Of a stretch of 64,000 nt of DNA, positions 50,225 through 62,362 are shown piece by piece. The DNA lies in contig NC_089980.1 in the NCBI RefSeq assembly GCF_036417845.1, positions 58,836,501 through 58,900,500 on the forward strand, given 5' to 3'. The stretch comes from Apteryx mantelli (Eukaryota > Chordata > Aves > Apterygiformes > Apterygidae). The position numbers were made by a program, and so were the translations under genes. Within the stretch, counting starts at the first letter, position 1. Each line of letters starts with the position of its first letter. Under the pieces are notes generated by a model, which worked only from the letters and a program-made list of their open reading frames with translations, was not told the DNA's origin and ran no database searches.

Positions 50225-50904
50225 TGTGGTGGTGTGCCCCTTTCCCCCCCTCCCCACTGATGTGCTCTCTCCCCCTCAACCTGACCTCCCTGTAAACAGC
50301 ACATATGTAGGGGCTAGATGAGCATACACCAACTAAGGCCTGTCTAGTATGCAAATATGACTGAGTCAATCATCTCCCCCCCATAAATAGGGGGCAGCCC
50401 AGAGCCCATTGAGCTCTCCTGCATGGCAGCAGGCTGCACTGCAGAACCTCCTCTTGAGCAGGGACACCTCTCAAGGTTACTCCTCGAGGTTGAGAGATTC
50501 CTTACCTGCAACAGATCCTCAGTAAGTGATTAATAGCATGCTGAACTTTTGCGAACTTCGTGAAACTTTGCTGAGCTATATCTCTGATTAATTGTGCACA
50601 TAATTCCTTAGACATAAACCGTTGGCCAAGTCTGGAACTAGGATTGGATCCAGCCACACCTAGGCTCCTCTCAGGAGTTTAGAAAGCAAGGGGGTCCTTT
50701 CTGAACCTTGTGACTCAATGGGAGGGTCTCTGTTGCACATGCATCTGACCCTGTCCTTCATGCAGTAAATAACTGAGTGAACCTTGCCAATCGAACCTCG
50801 TTAAAACATTCTTGTTCATGACTGAACTTTAAGTCGCTGTCTTACTGCAATAAATGTAGTGCTGCTTCACTTTTACGAGTGAAGTGCATCACTCCTTCAC
50901 AACA
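50225..50904 (+). mobile_element. Solo LTR copy 1 (plus orientation), left end of inversion
   Basis: 680-bp LTR beginning TGTGGTGGTGTG and ending TTCACAACA. It contains CATAAATAG (TATA-like) near 50390 and AATAAA near 50850. It is nearly identical, in reverse complement, to 57088-57762. Left flank is GTATA (50220-50224) and right flank GACAC (50905-50909): the flanks do not match each other, but each matches (as reverse complement) a flank of the other LTR copy. No gag, pol or env sequence lies beside it. Confidence 0.9.
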
Positions 50905-51923
50905 GACACCACTAGTGACTGGCCTCCAGCTGGACTTTATGCTGCTAATCACAAGCCTTTGAGCCCAGCAGTTCAGCCAGGTTTCAGTCCACCTTATTGT
51001 CCACTTATCTAGTCTGGGGCCTGGAACTCCTGAAAGCAAGTCCTACCAGTAAAGACTGATGTAAAGATGACACTGAGTACCTTGGCCTTTTCTGTGTACT
51101 CTATCACCAGGTCCTCTGCACCACTCAGCAACAGGCCCTTATTTTCTCTAATTTTCCTTTTGCTGCTGATATACTTGTAGGAGCCCTTCTTGTTGTCCTT
51201 CATATCTCTCACCAGATGGGCTTTGGCTTTCCTAACCCCAACCCTGCATGGTCAGACACTGTCTCTAAATTCCTGCTGGGTCCCTGCTTCCTTTTTATGT
51301 CAAATTTAGTTAGGAGCTCCCGAATCATCCACACAGGCTTCCTGCCTCCTTTGTCTCACTTCCTGCATGTCAGTATGGGCTGTTCCTGAGCTTGGAGGTA
51401 AGCCTTGAAAGTCAGTCAGATCTCCCGAAACCCTGTTCCCTCCAGGACCATCTTCCATTGGCTTCAAGCAAGTGCCTGAACAGGCTGAAGTCTGCTCTCC
51501 TGAAGTCCAGGCTTTTTGCCTTTTTCCTCCTCACATGATCCTGACCACCTGATCCACAGGATCTCATGGTCACTGCAACCAAGGTTGTCCCCAGCCTTCA
51601 TATCCCCAACCAGTTCTTCAAGTATGAGGTCCAGCAGAGCACCTCCCCACATTGGTTTCTCAATCACCCGTGTTACAAAGCCATCAAAGCATTCCAGAAA
51701 CCTCCTGGATTACTTGTACCTGCTGTGTTGCTTCTTCCAGTGGTTGAAGTCCCCCACTAGGACAAGGGCCTGTGAAAGTAAGGCTTCATCCTGTAGTCTG
51801 CAGGAGGCCTCATCTACTTCTTCCTGATCAGGTTGTCTGTAGCAGAGATCCACCATGGTGTCAGCCATGTTTATCTACCTTCTAATCCTAACCTATGAGC
51901 TCTTGTTTTCTGACTCAAGGCAG
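50905..51923 (-). mobile_element. Old CR1, ORF2 endonuclease part (minus), broken at LTR
   Basis: Read on the minus strand this is CR1 ORF2: the endonuclease motifs GDFNH (about 51740-51755) and GALLDLIL..GCSDHE (in 51464-51667), followed by the linker (MKDNKKGSYKYI-like, 51009-51212) and the lead-in to the reverse transcriptase, GGCCAGTCACTAGTGGTGTC, which stops exactly at the LTR. The continuation of this element is found at 57763 on the opposite strand. Frames are broken by many stops. The right boundary here is where a younger CR1 is inserted. Confidence 0.88.
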
Positions 51924-52922
51924 ACTACAATGGAGGCCTGTAGCTAGCAGTGTCCCCCAGGGGTCAGTCCTGGGTCCAGTCTTGTTCAACTTCTTCATCA
52001 ATGACCTGGATGAAGGCACAGAGTGCACCCTCAGCAAGTTTGCTGACGATACAAAACTGGGAGGAGTGGCTGATACGCCAGAGGGCTGTGCTGCCATTCA
52101 GAGAGACCTGGACAGGCTGGAGAGCTGGGCAGAGAGGAACCTCATGAAGTTCAACAAAGGCAAGTGCAGGGTCCTGCACCTGGGGAGGAATAACCCCATG
52201 CACCAGTACAGGTTGGGGGTTGACCTGCTGGAAAGCAGCTCTGCGGAGAAGGACCTGGGAGTGCTGGTGGACACCAAGTTAAGCATGAGGCAGCAATGTG
52301 CCCTTGTGGCCAAGAAGGCCAATGGCATCCTGGGGTGCATCAGGAAGAGTGTTGCCAGCAGGTCGAGGGAGGTGATTCTCCCCCTCTACTCAGCCCTGGT
52401 GAGGCCACATCTGGAGTACTGTGTCCAGTTCTGGGCTCCCCAGTACAAGAGGGATGTGGCACTACTGGAGCAAGTCCAGCGAAGGGCCACAAAGATGATT
52501 AGGGGACTGGAGCATCTCTCTTATGAGGAAAGGCTGAGAGAGCTGGGCCTGTTTAGCTTGGAGAAGAGAAGGCTGAGAGGAGATCTTATCAACGTGTACA
52601 AGTATCTGAAGGGAGAGTGTCAAGAGGATGGGACCAGACTCTTTTCAGTGGTGCCGAGCGACAGGACGCGAGGCAACGGGCACAAACTGAAACACAGACA
52701 CTTCCATCTGAACATGAGGAAAAACTTTTTCACTGTGAGGGTGACAGAGCACTGGAACAGGTTGCCCAGAGAGGTTGTGGAGTCTCCTTCTCTGGAGATA
52801 TTCAAAATGCGCCTGGATGCAATCCTGTGCAATGTGCTCTAGGTGACCCTGCTTGAGCAGGGGGGTTGGACTAGATGATCTCCAGAGGTCCCTTCCAACC
52901 TCAGCGATTCTATGATTCTGTG
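51924..52922 (+). mobile_element. Young 5'-truncated CR1 LINE nested in the old CR1
   Basis: About 1 kb copy: 5'-truncated inside the reverse-transcriptase domain, ending with the CR1 3' UTR (GATGATCTCCAGAGGTCCCT..) and the terminal ATTCTATGATTCTGTG octamer pair. Flanking old-CR1 sequence resumes on both sides in minus orientation (CTTGTTTTCTGACTCAAGG before, AGCTCTAGCTGCTC after). The almost uninterrupted frame shows it is the younger of the two CR1 copies. Confidence 0.92.
51955..52842 (+). pseudogene. CR1 reverse transcriptase C-terminal fragment
   Basis: Continuous open frame of about 290 codons. It starts in [20 protein letters not shown], continues through the catalytic FADDTK box (the YADD-type motif) and CR1 landmarks such as [14 protein letters not shown] and [14 protein letters not shown], and ends ...ILCNVL. 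It lacks the endonuclease domain and the N-terminal RT fingers and palm A motif because of 5' truncation, so it cannot be an autonomous element. The open frame (about 315 codons when the upstream run-in from 51895 is included) reflects youth rather than host function. Confidence 0.9.
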
Positions 52923-54250
52923 AGCTCTAGCTGCTCTTCTACAAAAAGGGCAACTACCCCTCCTTGCTGTCCCAGCCTGCCTTCCAAAAGAGCCTCCATC
53001 CATCCATGCAGCACTCTAATCACATGAACTAACCCATATCTGATATCCCAATGAGATCATAGCCCTGCAACTGCACAGACCTCTAATTCCTCCTGTTTGC
53101 TCCCCATGGTGCACATATTCTTGTGTGGGTACTTCAGAGGGTCACCCAGTCCTGCGGATTCTCCAGAAAAATTGGGATAGCTTCCCCCATAATGCTACCC
53201 TCAGTACCTTCCTTTGGGTGCATACTTCTGGGGTGGGCTCCCTTCTCAGCCCTGTTTTGTTGATCACAAGGTCTCTTGTCTACATCAGTCTGCACCCTTT
53301 GCTTTCCAGTCCACCATTTCCTTCCTTAACTAGGTAGTCATCTCCCTCCCATCATTCCTACTTTAAAGCTCTCCTCACCAGGTTGGCCAGCTTGTTAGCA
53401 AAGATCCTTCTGCCCCACTTAGGCAGGTGGATTCCCATCTTTTTCCTAGTAGTCCTCCATCCTCAAAGAGGGTCCCATGCACATTAAGAAAACCACACAA
53501 ATCCCTGTTACTAACACCAGCTATGCAACCAGTTGTTGACAGGCAAGATCCAACTACTCCTTCCCAAGCCCTTCCCCCCTCACTGGTAGGAACCAGAGAA
53601 AACCACGTGGCCTCCCATGCCCTTGGCCCTTGCTCCAAGAGCCATGTAGTCATGCTTGATAAGCTCCAGGTCTCCCCCGGCAGTATCCATTGGGGCTCAT
53701 GTGGAAGCGCAGCAGAGGTAAGTAGTCTGAGGACCAAACCTCAGCAGTCTCTGTAATATCCCAGATCCAATCTGTCTGCAAGCAGCAGACCTCCACAGAC
53801 AGCAGGTCAGGTCAGCAGATGGGAGTTTGTCCCCTGGAGAAGGGAGTATTCCACCGCTTTTCACTTGCTGCTTTCTCCTGGTGCTCCTGCAGCGACTCTG
53901 GTCCAGATACTTTGTCAGACAGCTTCCAGCAACTTGCCTGCTTCCAGAGCACTGAAGCCATTAGTGTAGTTGCGATCTGCAGAAGGAACACAAGCCTTCC
54001 CCCTGGTGCCAGAAGTCATGAGCTACCAGTCTTCACCATTGTGAGAGTGTTTTCCAACCCAGTAAGCACAGACTGTCTGCTCCTTCTTCAGTACAGTTGG
54101 GGTTCAGGCTCTCGTACCTACAGGGTCTTGCAGGAGATCCTGTCAATCTCCTTTGTTATCTCTGACACTGTGCAGAGGGGATCTGACAGGGGGATCTGCT
54201 AACCCCCTCCTACAGCTCCTTTGCTTAGTGACACCAATATTCCACCAGCA
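52923..54250 (-). mobile_element. Old CR1, 5' part incl. ORF1 esterase region (minus)
   Basis: Continuation of the old CR1 upstream of the nested copy. On the minus strand are the rest of the endonuclease 5' end (reverse complement of GAGATCATAGCCCTGCA.., about 53050) and, around 53375-53737, the CR1 ORF1 SGNH/esterase-like segment (HGTLFEDGGLLGKR; also WILPGETW from a shifted frame). Frames are interrupted. The 5' limit is uncertain; sequence to about 54250 still looks CR1-like in composition. Confidence 0.75.
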
Positions 54251-57087
54251 CACAGCTCCTGCAGGCAGGGACCACCATTTCCCTCCTGCCCAGTGAGGGG
54301 GCCAGGCATCCTAAGACCTGTGGAGCTGCAGCCTCAGGAGCTCAGCTTGAGTCAAGGCCTCTGATGTGCCAGGGGTAATTGCTCCATTTGTGGGGATCAT
54401 GCCCTGTGGTGCACCACCACCGCTAAGTAAACATACACTGTCCTCAGCAGTTTCTGGCCCCCTTCTGTGCAGACTACTGCATGGACAGCTGCATCTGTTG
54501 GTTGTGCTCTTTCAGAAGATGCATCAGAACAGTGAGCAAAAAAGAGGTAGCTATTGAAATGAACAATGTATTTTAGTAGGTTTAAGGGAGGCTACTATCA
54601 TTCAAAGAGAAGCATCAACTCAGTCTTGCTATTGCTCTCAACTCCTTCAGTGAGCTGGTTCAGCTCATCAACATAGCAGGAAGAGCTGAAAAAAGAAAAT
54701 CAGTCTTTTCATTGTTTAGCAAGCTAAACAGGCCCAGCAAAGGGTGTAACCAAGATCGGAGCAGTGAACGGGGAAGGGCAGAGGCAGATTTGGATCAGGA
54801 GTTGGATCAGGAGTGAACCCCTTCAACAACAAGCTGTTGATCACCTCAGTTTCTCTGCAACTCCTTATATTCTTTAGCACTGCTTAACCAACTACCATTG
54901 CTAATTCAACCACTCCAAGAGAAAAGGTTATTCATTCATCATCTATATGAATGAATAAGGCTGTTCAAGATGGACCAAATTACTGGTATTTGTGAAAGTT
55001 AGTCCTGTTTATTGCACTTCATTGACCAGTCCAAGGGACAATACTGAACTAAACAAAACATTGCTATAAGCTGGTATGACAATTTTATGTTCCACCACAA
55101 ATAGATTTTACAAGAAAATTAGTTTTGAAATCTATGTTCTAAGCACTATACTGTTAGTGAAGGAATAAGCATTAGTTACCCTACTGGTAATTAATATAGC
55201 AACATAATACAAAAGTTTAAGCTATCAATATATTCTATCCTAGTGTTACAGAAGTCAAACAACAACAGATAAATTTAGAGTTTAAGTATCAGCAAAAACT
55301 GTTACTGTTAAGTCTCATCCCATTAATGAGAGGCAGAGTAACTAGCTTTGTCTTGTACTGAGGGATAAATCCTTAATATTTTTTATATTAAAGTTTATGT
55401 GCTTATACTACAGATTATTAGCAGACGCTTGTTTTCCAACCATGCTTACCAACTAACTAGTATACAATCCCTTTTGTTAAATAACAAAGTTAACTTGACA
55501 TGTATCTCAATTCCTTCAAGTTCTTACAGGTTGCTAAGCCATTTGGAGAGTGTTTTTAAAGAGCCTTACAAGATAAGCTACTGGACTATTCTAGGGCCAT
55601 ACATACACATACCTTTGATTCCCAGCTAAGCTTTCTCCAGAAGCCCCTCACAGCTTTGTTGTGTAGTAAGGGTGTAGTTAGACAAGATAACAAGCTAATC
55701 AACACAGAAACAGCTCTCTGTCCCCACCCTTGTGCCAGCTCACTAACAGGACAGAAGATGATTAACCTTTCTACTGCACTAGTTTAACAGGATAGGTGAT
55801 TGATGCTACCTAACCATTTGGTTACTGAGCTGAAAACTGGCATCTGTTAAGAAGTGGGAGAATATTGCCAGGAGCATAAGGAAGAGGGAATGAAACTGCT
55901 TCTTTCAGCAAGAGCTTGTTAGATTAGCTCAGGCATCTCATCTGGGCTCCATCCTAATTACAAACAGCTATATATTTTACTTTTTCCTCCAAACATTGGT
56001 GTTCATACTGATGGCCAAGTTTGCACAAGTAATTGACTCCTAATTCTGTAGTTGGCACAGCCGATTTTTGGGCAAAGCCAGTGTTTCAAAAAACAGTAAA
56101 CATCCAGCTATATGATTTCACAAACCCACACTGCTTCCACTGTTACTCAGTACAAGCTTGCTGCAGGCACACAACTTACCTGCTTGGCTTAGTTTTCCCT
56201 TTTGGATTGTGCCATCAGTTTTGCACAGGAAGAAATGGATAATCTCTTTCACCCTTTTCCAAAGCATTAAACTAAATTAACATCAAAGATTGTCCACTTT
56301 AACACGATCAGACTTATGACACTTTAGTAGGACAGGATATAAAATGCTTTCACTGCCACTGAACCAAGCACTGCATTGTATAACCATGAAAAACATGCAT
56401 GCACTAGTCCAGCACAGATGCTAACTTCCATCAGAACTTGTAAAACCATCAGGTTAGAGTAACAAGGATTGAACCCACAAGTTACAGGAATTTAACATAG
56501 GAGTCAGGGTAGAAAGATTAGACAAATATCCCAGATGCATCATTTAAAATGAAAGGCTACTTGAAGAGCTTTTAGTCAAGCACTTATGCCAATGGAAGCT
56601 TTTTTTGGTCAGAATACTATTGCTCACTTTCTACTAGGAAGCTGAGCTTCTTCTCCCCTTCAGTAGCTACAACACCTTAAAACATTTAGTAGATAAAGAA
56701 GAATGATATACCTTTGTTATACTAAAGAACCTAATCAAACAACACTCTTAAAGATGGTATTAGAAAAAGGTATCAGCTTTTCTTCAGGTTCAGCTCTTCC
56801 AAAGCTATCTAGAATAGCTCAGATTCATTCTCAGGGAATCATTCTAGCAAAATTGCCACCTAGTTTAAAATGCCCACATGGAAAGTACTGCAAGGAAACA
56901 GGAAGCAAGCCTTCTGGCATTCAAAAGGAATGTTATTACCAAATTCTTTCCTTCTGTTTTTCAACTCAAGTAGTACTAAATACCAAGTCAACTGTGATCA
57001 TTAACATGGACAAGATCCTGCTGTATTTGTAGATGTGAATAATGAAATTCATTATGAGCAGGTTAGAGACCTACCCTGCTGATATAC
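54251..57087. other. Non-repeat portion of inverted segment
   Basis: AT-rich intronic sequence between the old CR1 5' end and LTR copy 2. No gene or recognisable repeat was seen. It ends with TATAC (57083-57087), the reverse complement of the GTATA that precedes LTR copy 1. Confidence 0.6.
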
Positions 57088-57762
57088 TGTCACAAAAGGA
57101 GTGATGCACTTCACTCGTAAAAGTGAAGCAGCACTACATTTATTGCAGTAAGACAGCGACTTAAAGTTCAGTCATGAACAAGAATGTTTTAACGAGGTTC
57201 GATTGGCAAGGTTCACTCAGTTATTTACTGCATGAAGGACAGGGTCAGATGCATGTGCAACAGAGACCCTCCCATTGAGTCACAAGGTTCAGAAAGGACC
57301 CCCTTGCTTTCTAAACTCCTGAGAGGAGCCTAGGTGTGGCTGGATCCAATCCTAGTTCCAGACTTGGCCAACGGTTTATGTCTAAGGAATTATGTGCACA
57401 ATTAATCAGAGATATAGCTCAGCAAAGTTTCACGAAGTTCGCAAAAGTTCAGCATGCTATTAATCACTTACTGAGGATCTGTTGCAGGTAAGGAATCTCT
57501 CAACCTCGAGGAGTAACCTTGAGAGGTGTCCCTGCTCAAGAGGAGGTTCTGCAGTGCAGCCTGCTGCCATGCAGGAGAGCTCAATGGGCTCTGGGCTGCC
57601 CCCTATTTATGGGGGGGAGATGATTGACTCAGTCATATTTGCATACTAGACAGGCCTTAGTTGGTGCATGCTCATCTAGCCCCTACATATGTGCTGTTTA
57701 CAGGGAGGTCAGGTTGAGGGGGAGAGAGAACACATCAGTGGGGAAAGGAGCACACTATCACA
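57088..57762 (-). mobile_element. Solo LTR copy 2 (minus orientation), right end of inversion
   Basis: 675-bp LTR, starting TGTCACAAAAGG and ending CACTATCACA on the plus strand. By eye the inner roughly 640 bp match the reverse complement of copy 1 with only a couple of differences (for example GGTGCATG versus GGTGTATG), while the outermost 10-30 bp at both ends differ clearly. Left flank is TATAC (57083-57087) and right flank GTGTC (57763-57767). Confidence 0.9.
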
Positions 57763-58503
57763 GTGTCCCCCAGGGGATCAGTACAGAGCCAATACTGTTT
57801 AACAGCTTCATTAATGCCTTGGCTGAAGGGACAGAGTGCACCCTCAGGAAGTCTGCAGACAATGCAAAACTAGGAGGAGTGGCTGATGCACCAGATGTGC
57901 TGCCCATGCAACCCCATGCACCAGTATAGGCTGGGTGCTGACCAGCTGAAAAGCAGCTTTGCAGAAAGGAACCTGAGGGTCCTGGTGGACAGCAAGGTAA
58001 ACATGAGCCAGCAATGTGCAATTGTGGCCAAGAAGGCCAACAGCATCCTGGGCTGCATTAGGCAGAGCTTTGCCAGCAGGTCAAGGGAGGTGATCCTTCC
58101 CTTCCACTCAGCAGTGGTGAGGCCACACCTAGAGTGCTGGGTCCAGCTCTGGGCTCACTGCTACTAGGTCGTGGACATACTGGAGTGGGTCTGATGAGGG
58201 ACCACAAAAGAGATTAAGGGACTGGAGTATCTCGCATACAAGGAGAGACTGAGAGAGCTGGGGTTGTTCAGCCTTGAAGAGAAGGCTCAGGGGAGTCTTA
58301 TCCTATCAGGTATTTATATGCTTTGATAGAGTAAAGACAGAGCCAAACTCTTGTCAGTGGTGCCCAGTGTAGGTCGTCTTGAAGATCTACAAAACCTGAC
58401 TGGGTATGGCCCTGAGCAACCTGCTCCACTTGACCCTGCTTTGAACAGGGGGATTGAACTAGACAATTCCTAGAGGTCCCTTCCAACCTTGATGATTCTG
58501 TGA
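57763..58503 (+). mobile_element. Old CR1, 3' half (plus), separated from its 5' half
   Basis: Begins GTGTCCCCCAGGGGATCAGT, the reverse-transcriptase motif segment of CR1, precisely where the minus-strand half at 50905 stops. It continues through degraded RT (TGGGCTGCATTAGGCAGAGC, TTCCACTCAGCAGTGGTGAGG) to a CR1 3' UTR and terminal GATGATTCTGTGA. It has several stops and deletions, so it is older than the nested copy at 51924. Confidence 0.88.
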
Positions 58504-61500
58504 ATTGTTAGGAGTTGGGAAAAAGATCTTTCAAAACAGGTATTTTGCATAGTGTTTCAAACTGCTTTCTCAACACTATTTCTCAGTGGTACAATTCTAG
58601 CTAATCTCTTGTCATTACAACAGCAGTACAGTCTAACTCTTCTTTAAGGGTTCAATAAGTTATTAATGAGTTTTAAAAGGTATTGAGAAACAAAGTTCAG
58701 TTGTGTTCCTACTGTGACCTTAAACTGTTGCAAGCAACAGCCCAGTTTAAAGGTACAGACCTGCTCTTTGCTTATGTTCCAGCAGTTAACAAATGCTAGC
58801 TTCAGTGTTCCTGCAGCTTTGCAGGGAGGCTGGATCGGGAATTGTTCCACTTAGCCCTAACCCATCAGAGGACAGAACTAAACATGAAAGTGTACAGTAT
58901 AGCTGAGGTGTTCTAACAGCTTGCTTTGCCAAAAGGGCACTGCTCCCTTTCCTCTGGCTCTCAGCATCTGCTGCTTACCCTGTACTAACTCTGGCAGACT
59001 CATTTCATAAGCAGATTCAGCACACGAAGCTGGCAAAAAAACTAACCCAGCAGAAAGTGGACGGTTTTTTGCTGGGTAATAAGTTGAGTTAGCTTAGTGA
59101 GGCTCTAATGAGGGCTGGGTTAATCAGAAAGCATGGGAAAGGGCAAAAGGACTATCCCTTTTATGTGTCCCCACCAAGCGGGCTGCTGCCTAAGGATGTA
59201 GTTTAATGCAGCATGAGTGAAAAGTTACTGATCTGCCTGTCCAAAGGTGGAGATCTTTGGGTTTGGGTTCTGCATCCTTTCAGAAGAACACTTGTATATT
59301 TAGGCTGGTTTTAGAGAAATGTGTCTTATCTGCCCAAAGAAGTGGGAGGGCTTGTCCTCAGTATAACGGCTTTAGTCTAACTGGATCTTTGGATGGCAAG
59401 GATTTTCTACTCTGACCAAATTTCTTATAAGGATAAGAATGTATCTTATGTTCTGAATATTTTTTCCTAACTTTCTTTTCCACTCAGCTTTACTGAAGAG
59501 AAAATAAGCTTTCTATAGTTAGATTTGGGCAATAGTGGTGGTTTTCAGCAGATTAAACAGAATGCAGTTAGCCTAACTTTGATAAAAGCTTGTTGCAGTG
59601 ATGTCTATTGCTAGCTCTGTCCACTAGGTAGAACTTCTAACTTTGGAAGCTAGACCACTGTACTCTCCAGTTTTACAATAGCCTGCTCAGAATGACCGAC
59701 AGTAGCGATGTGTGATAGTGATGAATGGAAAGTGAATAAAACTTGTGCAAGCAATTTGTGCCTATGAGAGGAAAGATGAATGCTTCACCATTCAGTTGGT
59801 GGTTTTTCTTCGAGTAGTCAGTGTCTAGACAGCCTTGCTATGGCTGTCTGTACTAAGGAACTAAAAGCTAAATCTATTGTGCATGTTAATAGTCCATTTA
59901 GACTGCATACTAGTAGAGTTACCTGCCTCACAACGGAATAACACTTGTTGACAAATATCAAGCATTCCATAAGCTTATTTGCTAGGAAACACATTCAAAA
60001 AAAGTAGCTGCCTAATGTGTTTGTTTTTTTTTAAAGTAGGTGTTCTCTGTATCAATGTAATTTAGAAGTGAATAAACTATAGATAAGGTATGCTTCCTTA
60101 GTCTGATATTATCTGAGTAGTTTTCTTTATGGAGGTACTGACATATTGTTAATACTGAACCTGACAAACTATACAGTTTAGCAGATGTTCATAATTGAAA
60201 GTATATTCAGTACTCTTGAGCAGTCTCTTTTCTCCTCAGTTACAGCTCATACAATTTTTTTTAAATAAAACATTAAATCTGTGATACAGCTGAAAAGGGC
60301 ATTTCAACACTCATCTGTGCAATATTGGTGGTCACAAGTGTGTGGGCCAGATCAGTTCCCTGATCCAACCTGGCCACATGGGGGTGGGGAGGAGGAAAAG
60401 CCTGAGTGTTAGTATTGGTTCAAATCCTTAGCATCTGGGGGAACTGCTGCTGTCGAAACAGGTCTAAAACTTGAATCAGTATTGGTGCTTAGTTAACATA
60501 AGAGGTTTTTAAACTTCTGGGTAGTGCTCTAATTTGTATTTAAAACTAATTTGAACTCTGACTACCTGTGTTAAAATGGGAACTCAAATTTCTAAATATC
60601 TGGTTCTGAAACTTCTTTTTGACCTCTGTATGTGCTTCCCTGGGCAAGCTTGTTCTCTACCAGGACAACTTAGGAAGCTATTGTGCTGTTAAGACAAAGC
60701 AATCCCTCCCTCCTGTGGGAAGCTATTGCTCAATGTTTAAAACTGAGCACAGCAAATGGGAACTAAAAGTAGTTGACAGAACACAAGCAAAAGACTGACA
60801 GGACAGAGCCAGAAGACAAGACATGTTGGGAAAGAAACACCTTTCACCAGTCTTCCTACCAAAAAGGTAGTGGTGACAGGAAGCAGTGGAAATCCCTCTG
60901 AGAACTGAGACAAGAAAAATTGAGGCACTTCGAGTGATGAAGGAAGGTCAGTGCTCCTACTAAAAAATCCTAAACCACAAAACTGTAGCTCACCTGGTGA
61001 TGGTTCAATTAGAAAAGAAAAAATCCAGTTTAGTGTCTCTGGGATATATCATTGCAAGTGAATCTGACCGTGTTTATTACATAGTTCTGCATGTACTGGT
61101 CACACCAGCAATAGAGAAACTTAAGGGAAAAAGTCCAATATTGAAAATTCCTTAGTGCTTGGGGCAGGATGCCATCATTAGCATGAGTACTAATTTTACA
61201 AAATCGTTAAGTTACCTCTGCAGAATTTGAAAGGAATAATTTAAAACTCACTATCTAGGTTGCACTGCTTTGAGGTTTAAGGCTGTTTCTATAGACCTTG
61301 TTGATGTGAGCTATATATGCAGCGGTGTTTGTCTAAACTTATCCTGCAGTTATTCACAGATCTTAAAGGTAGCTGAGCTGCTTAAAGCTCAGAGCAGTGT
61401 TGTAGCTCAGTGTGCGTAGGGGTTGATTGCTTAATACTTGATTTCATATTGATCATCAGTGAAAATGTTCTGAATAAATATCTGTTCATAGCCCATGTTA

Positions 61501-62362
61501 TTAATAGAAATGTCATCAATTTATAAGCACATAGGTTAACTTGTACCATAATCAACACCTTCAGATAGAGCATATCTGGTGTGAATAATAAGTTATTATA
61601 ACACTAAAATTGGATTTTTGGTCTTGTCTGTCTTCTAAAATAGGTGATTGGCTAATTCCTACTTTGGCCGAGAATCAAGCAAAGTAGAACAAGTCCTATT
61701 ATTCATAGGTAGACTTCTGGGGTGCGAGATAAGTGTCTGAATTCTTGGAAAGCTCTCCCCTTCTGTTCAGAGTAGATATTTTTTTTAGTTCTTAAAACAT
61801 GTCAAATGTCCCTTTTCTGTTTTACAAATGTCAGTAGTGGGGGGGAAAAGGTTTGAAGAGTACTCTATAGGAGAAGGATCTAAAAAAATAAGAGAAATAG
61901 ATATTCAACAAACAACTATATCTTCAACTAACAATGAATCAAGTTGAAACTTCTCAATCTGTTAACAGACAAAGTCAACACACCTGGCAAACTAGGGTTT
62001 AATTCACAGTAAGCTGATCCATACAGGTTACCAACAGGTTGAAAATTGGTTACTAAAAGTGCCAAAACTAAATACAGTAACATGAAAATACACACTTTAT
62101 AGCAGTGTTTCCAAATAGTACCATGAAATGTTTGAAATGGAAGCTGCTAACAATTGAAATGTTTGTTTATATGATGAGGAAACAAACTGCATTTACTGTA
62201 ATGCTTTATTTCTCCTTTCAAGTGAAGTCTCAGTTGAAGAGATCATACTGATCAGCTTATTGGTCTCAAATTGTTGGTAGCTGTTAAGATGGAGAAATTG
62301 TTGTCCCTAATAATGGACTTTATCTGATTTTATAAATGCTTATAACAATATTTTTATTGTAG

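Larger units (their letters stand above)
48763..62362 (+). other. GGPS1: GGPS1 intron 2 (GC-AG, 13.6 kb)
   Basis: Begins GCAAGT and ends TTTTTATTGTAG. The donor is a non-canonical GC, forced by the reading frame (CCA G|GT AAG CAA = P-G-K-Q); the alternative GT nearby would create a stop or frameshift. The intron hosts a solo LTR, two inverted LTRs, two nested CR1 elements and the CR1 3' half (49660-58503). The flanks 48763-49659 and 58504-62362 contain nothing I recognise. Confidence 0.9.

Noticed and set aside
50124..50369. Short open frames inside LTR copies, seen in both copies
   Set aside because: The shared peptide arises only because the LTRs are duplicates; LTRs of this kind are not expected to encode a protein here.
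50225..57762. The two inverted LTRs as ends of a single provirus
   Set aside because: Proviral LTRs are direct repeats, and no gag/pol/env sequence lies between them; the interior is CR1 plus intron, and the target-site repeats are crossed.
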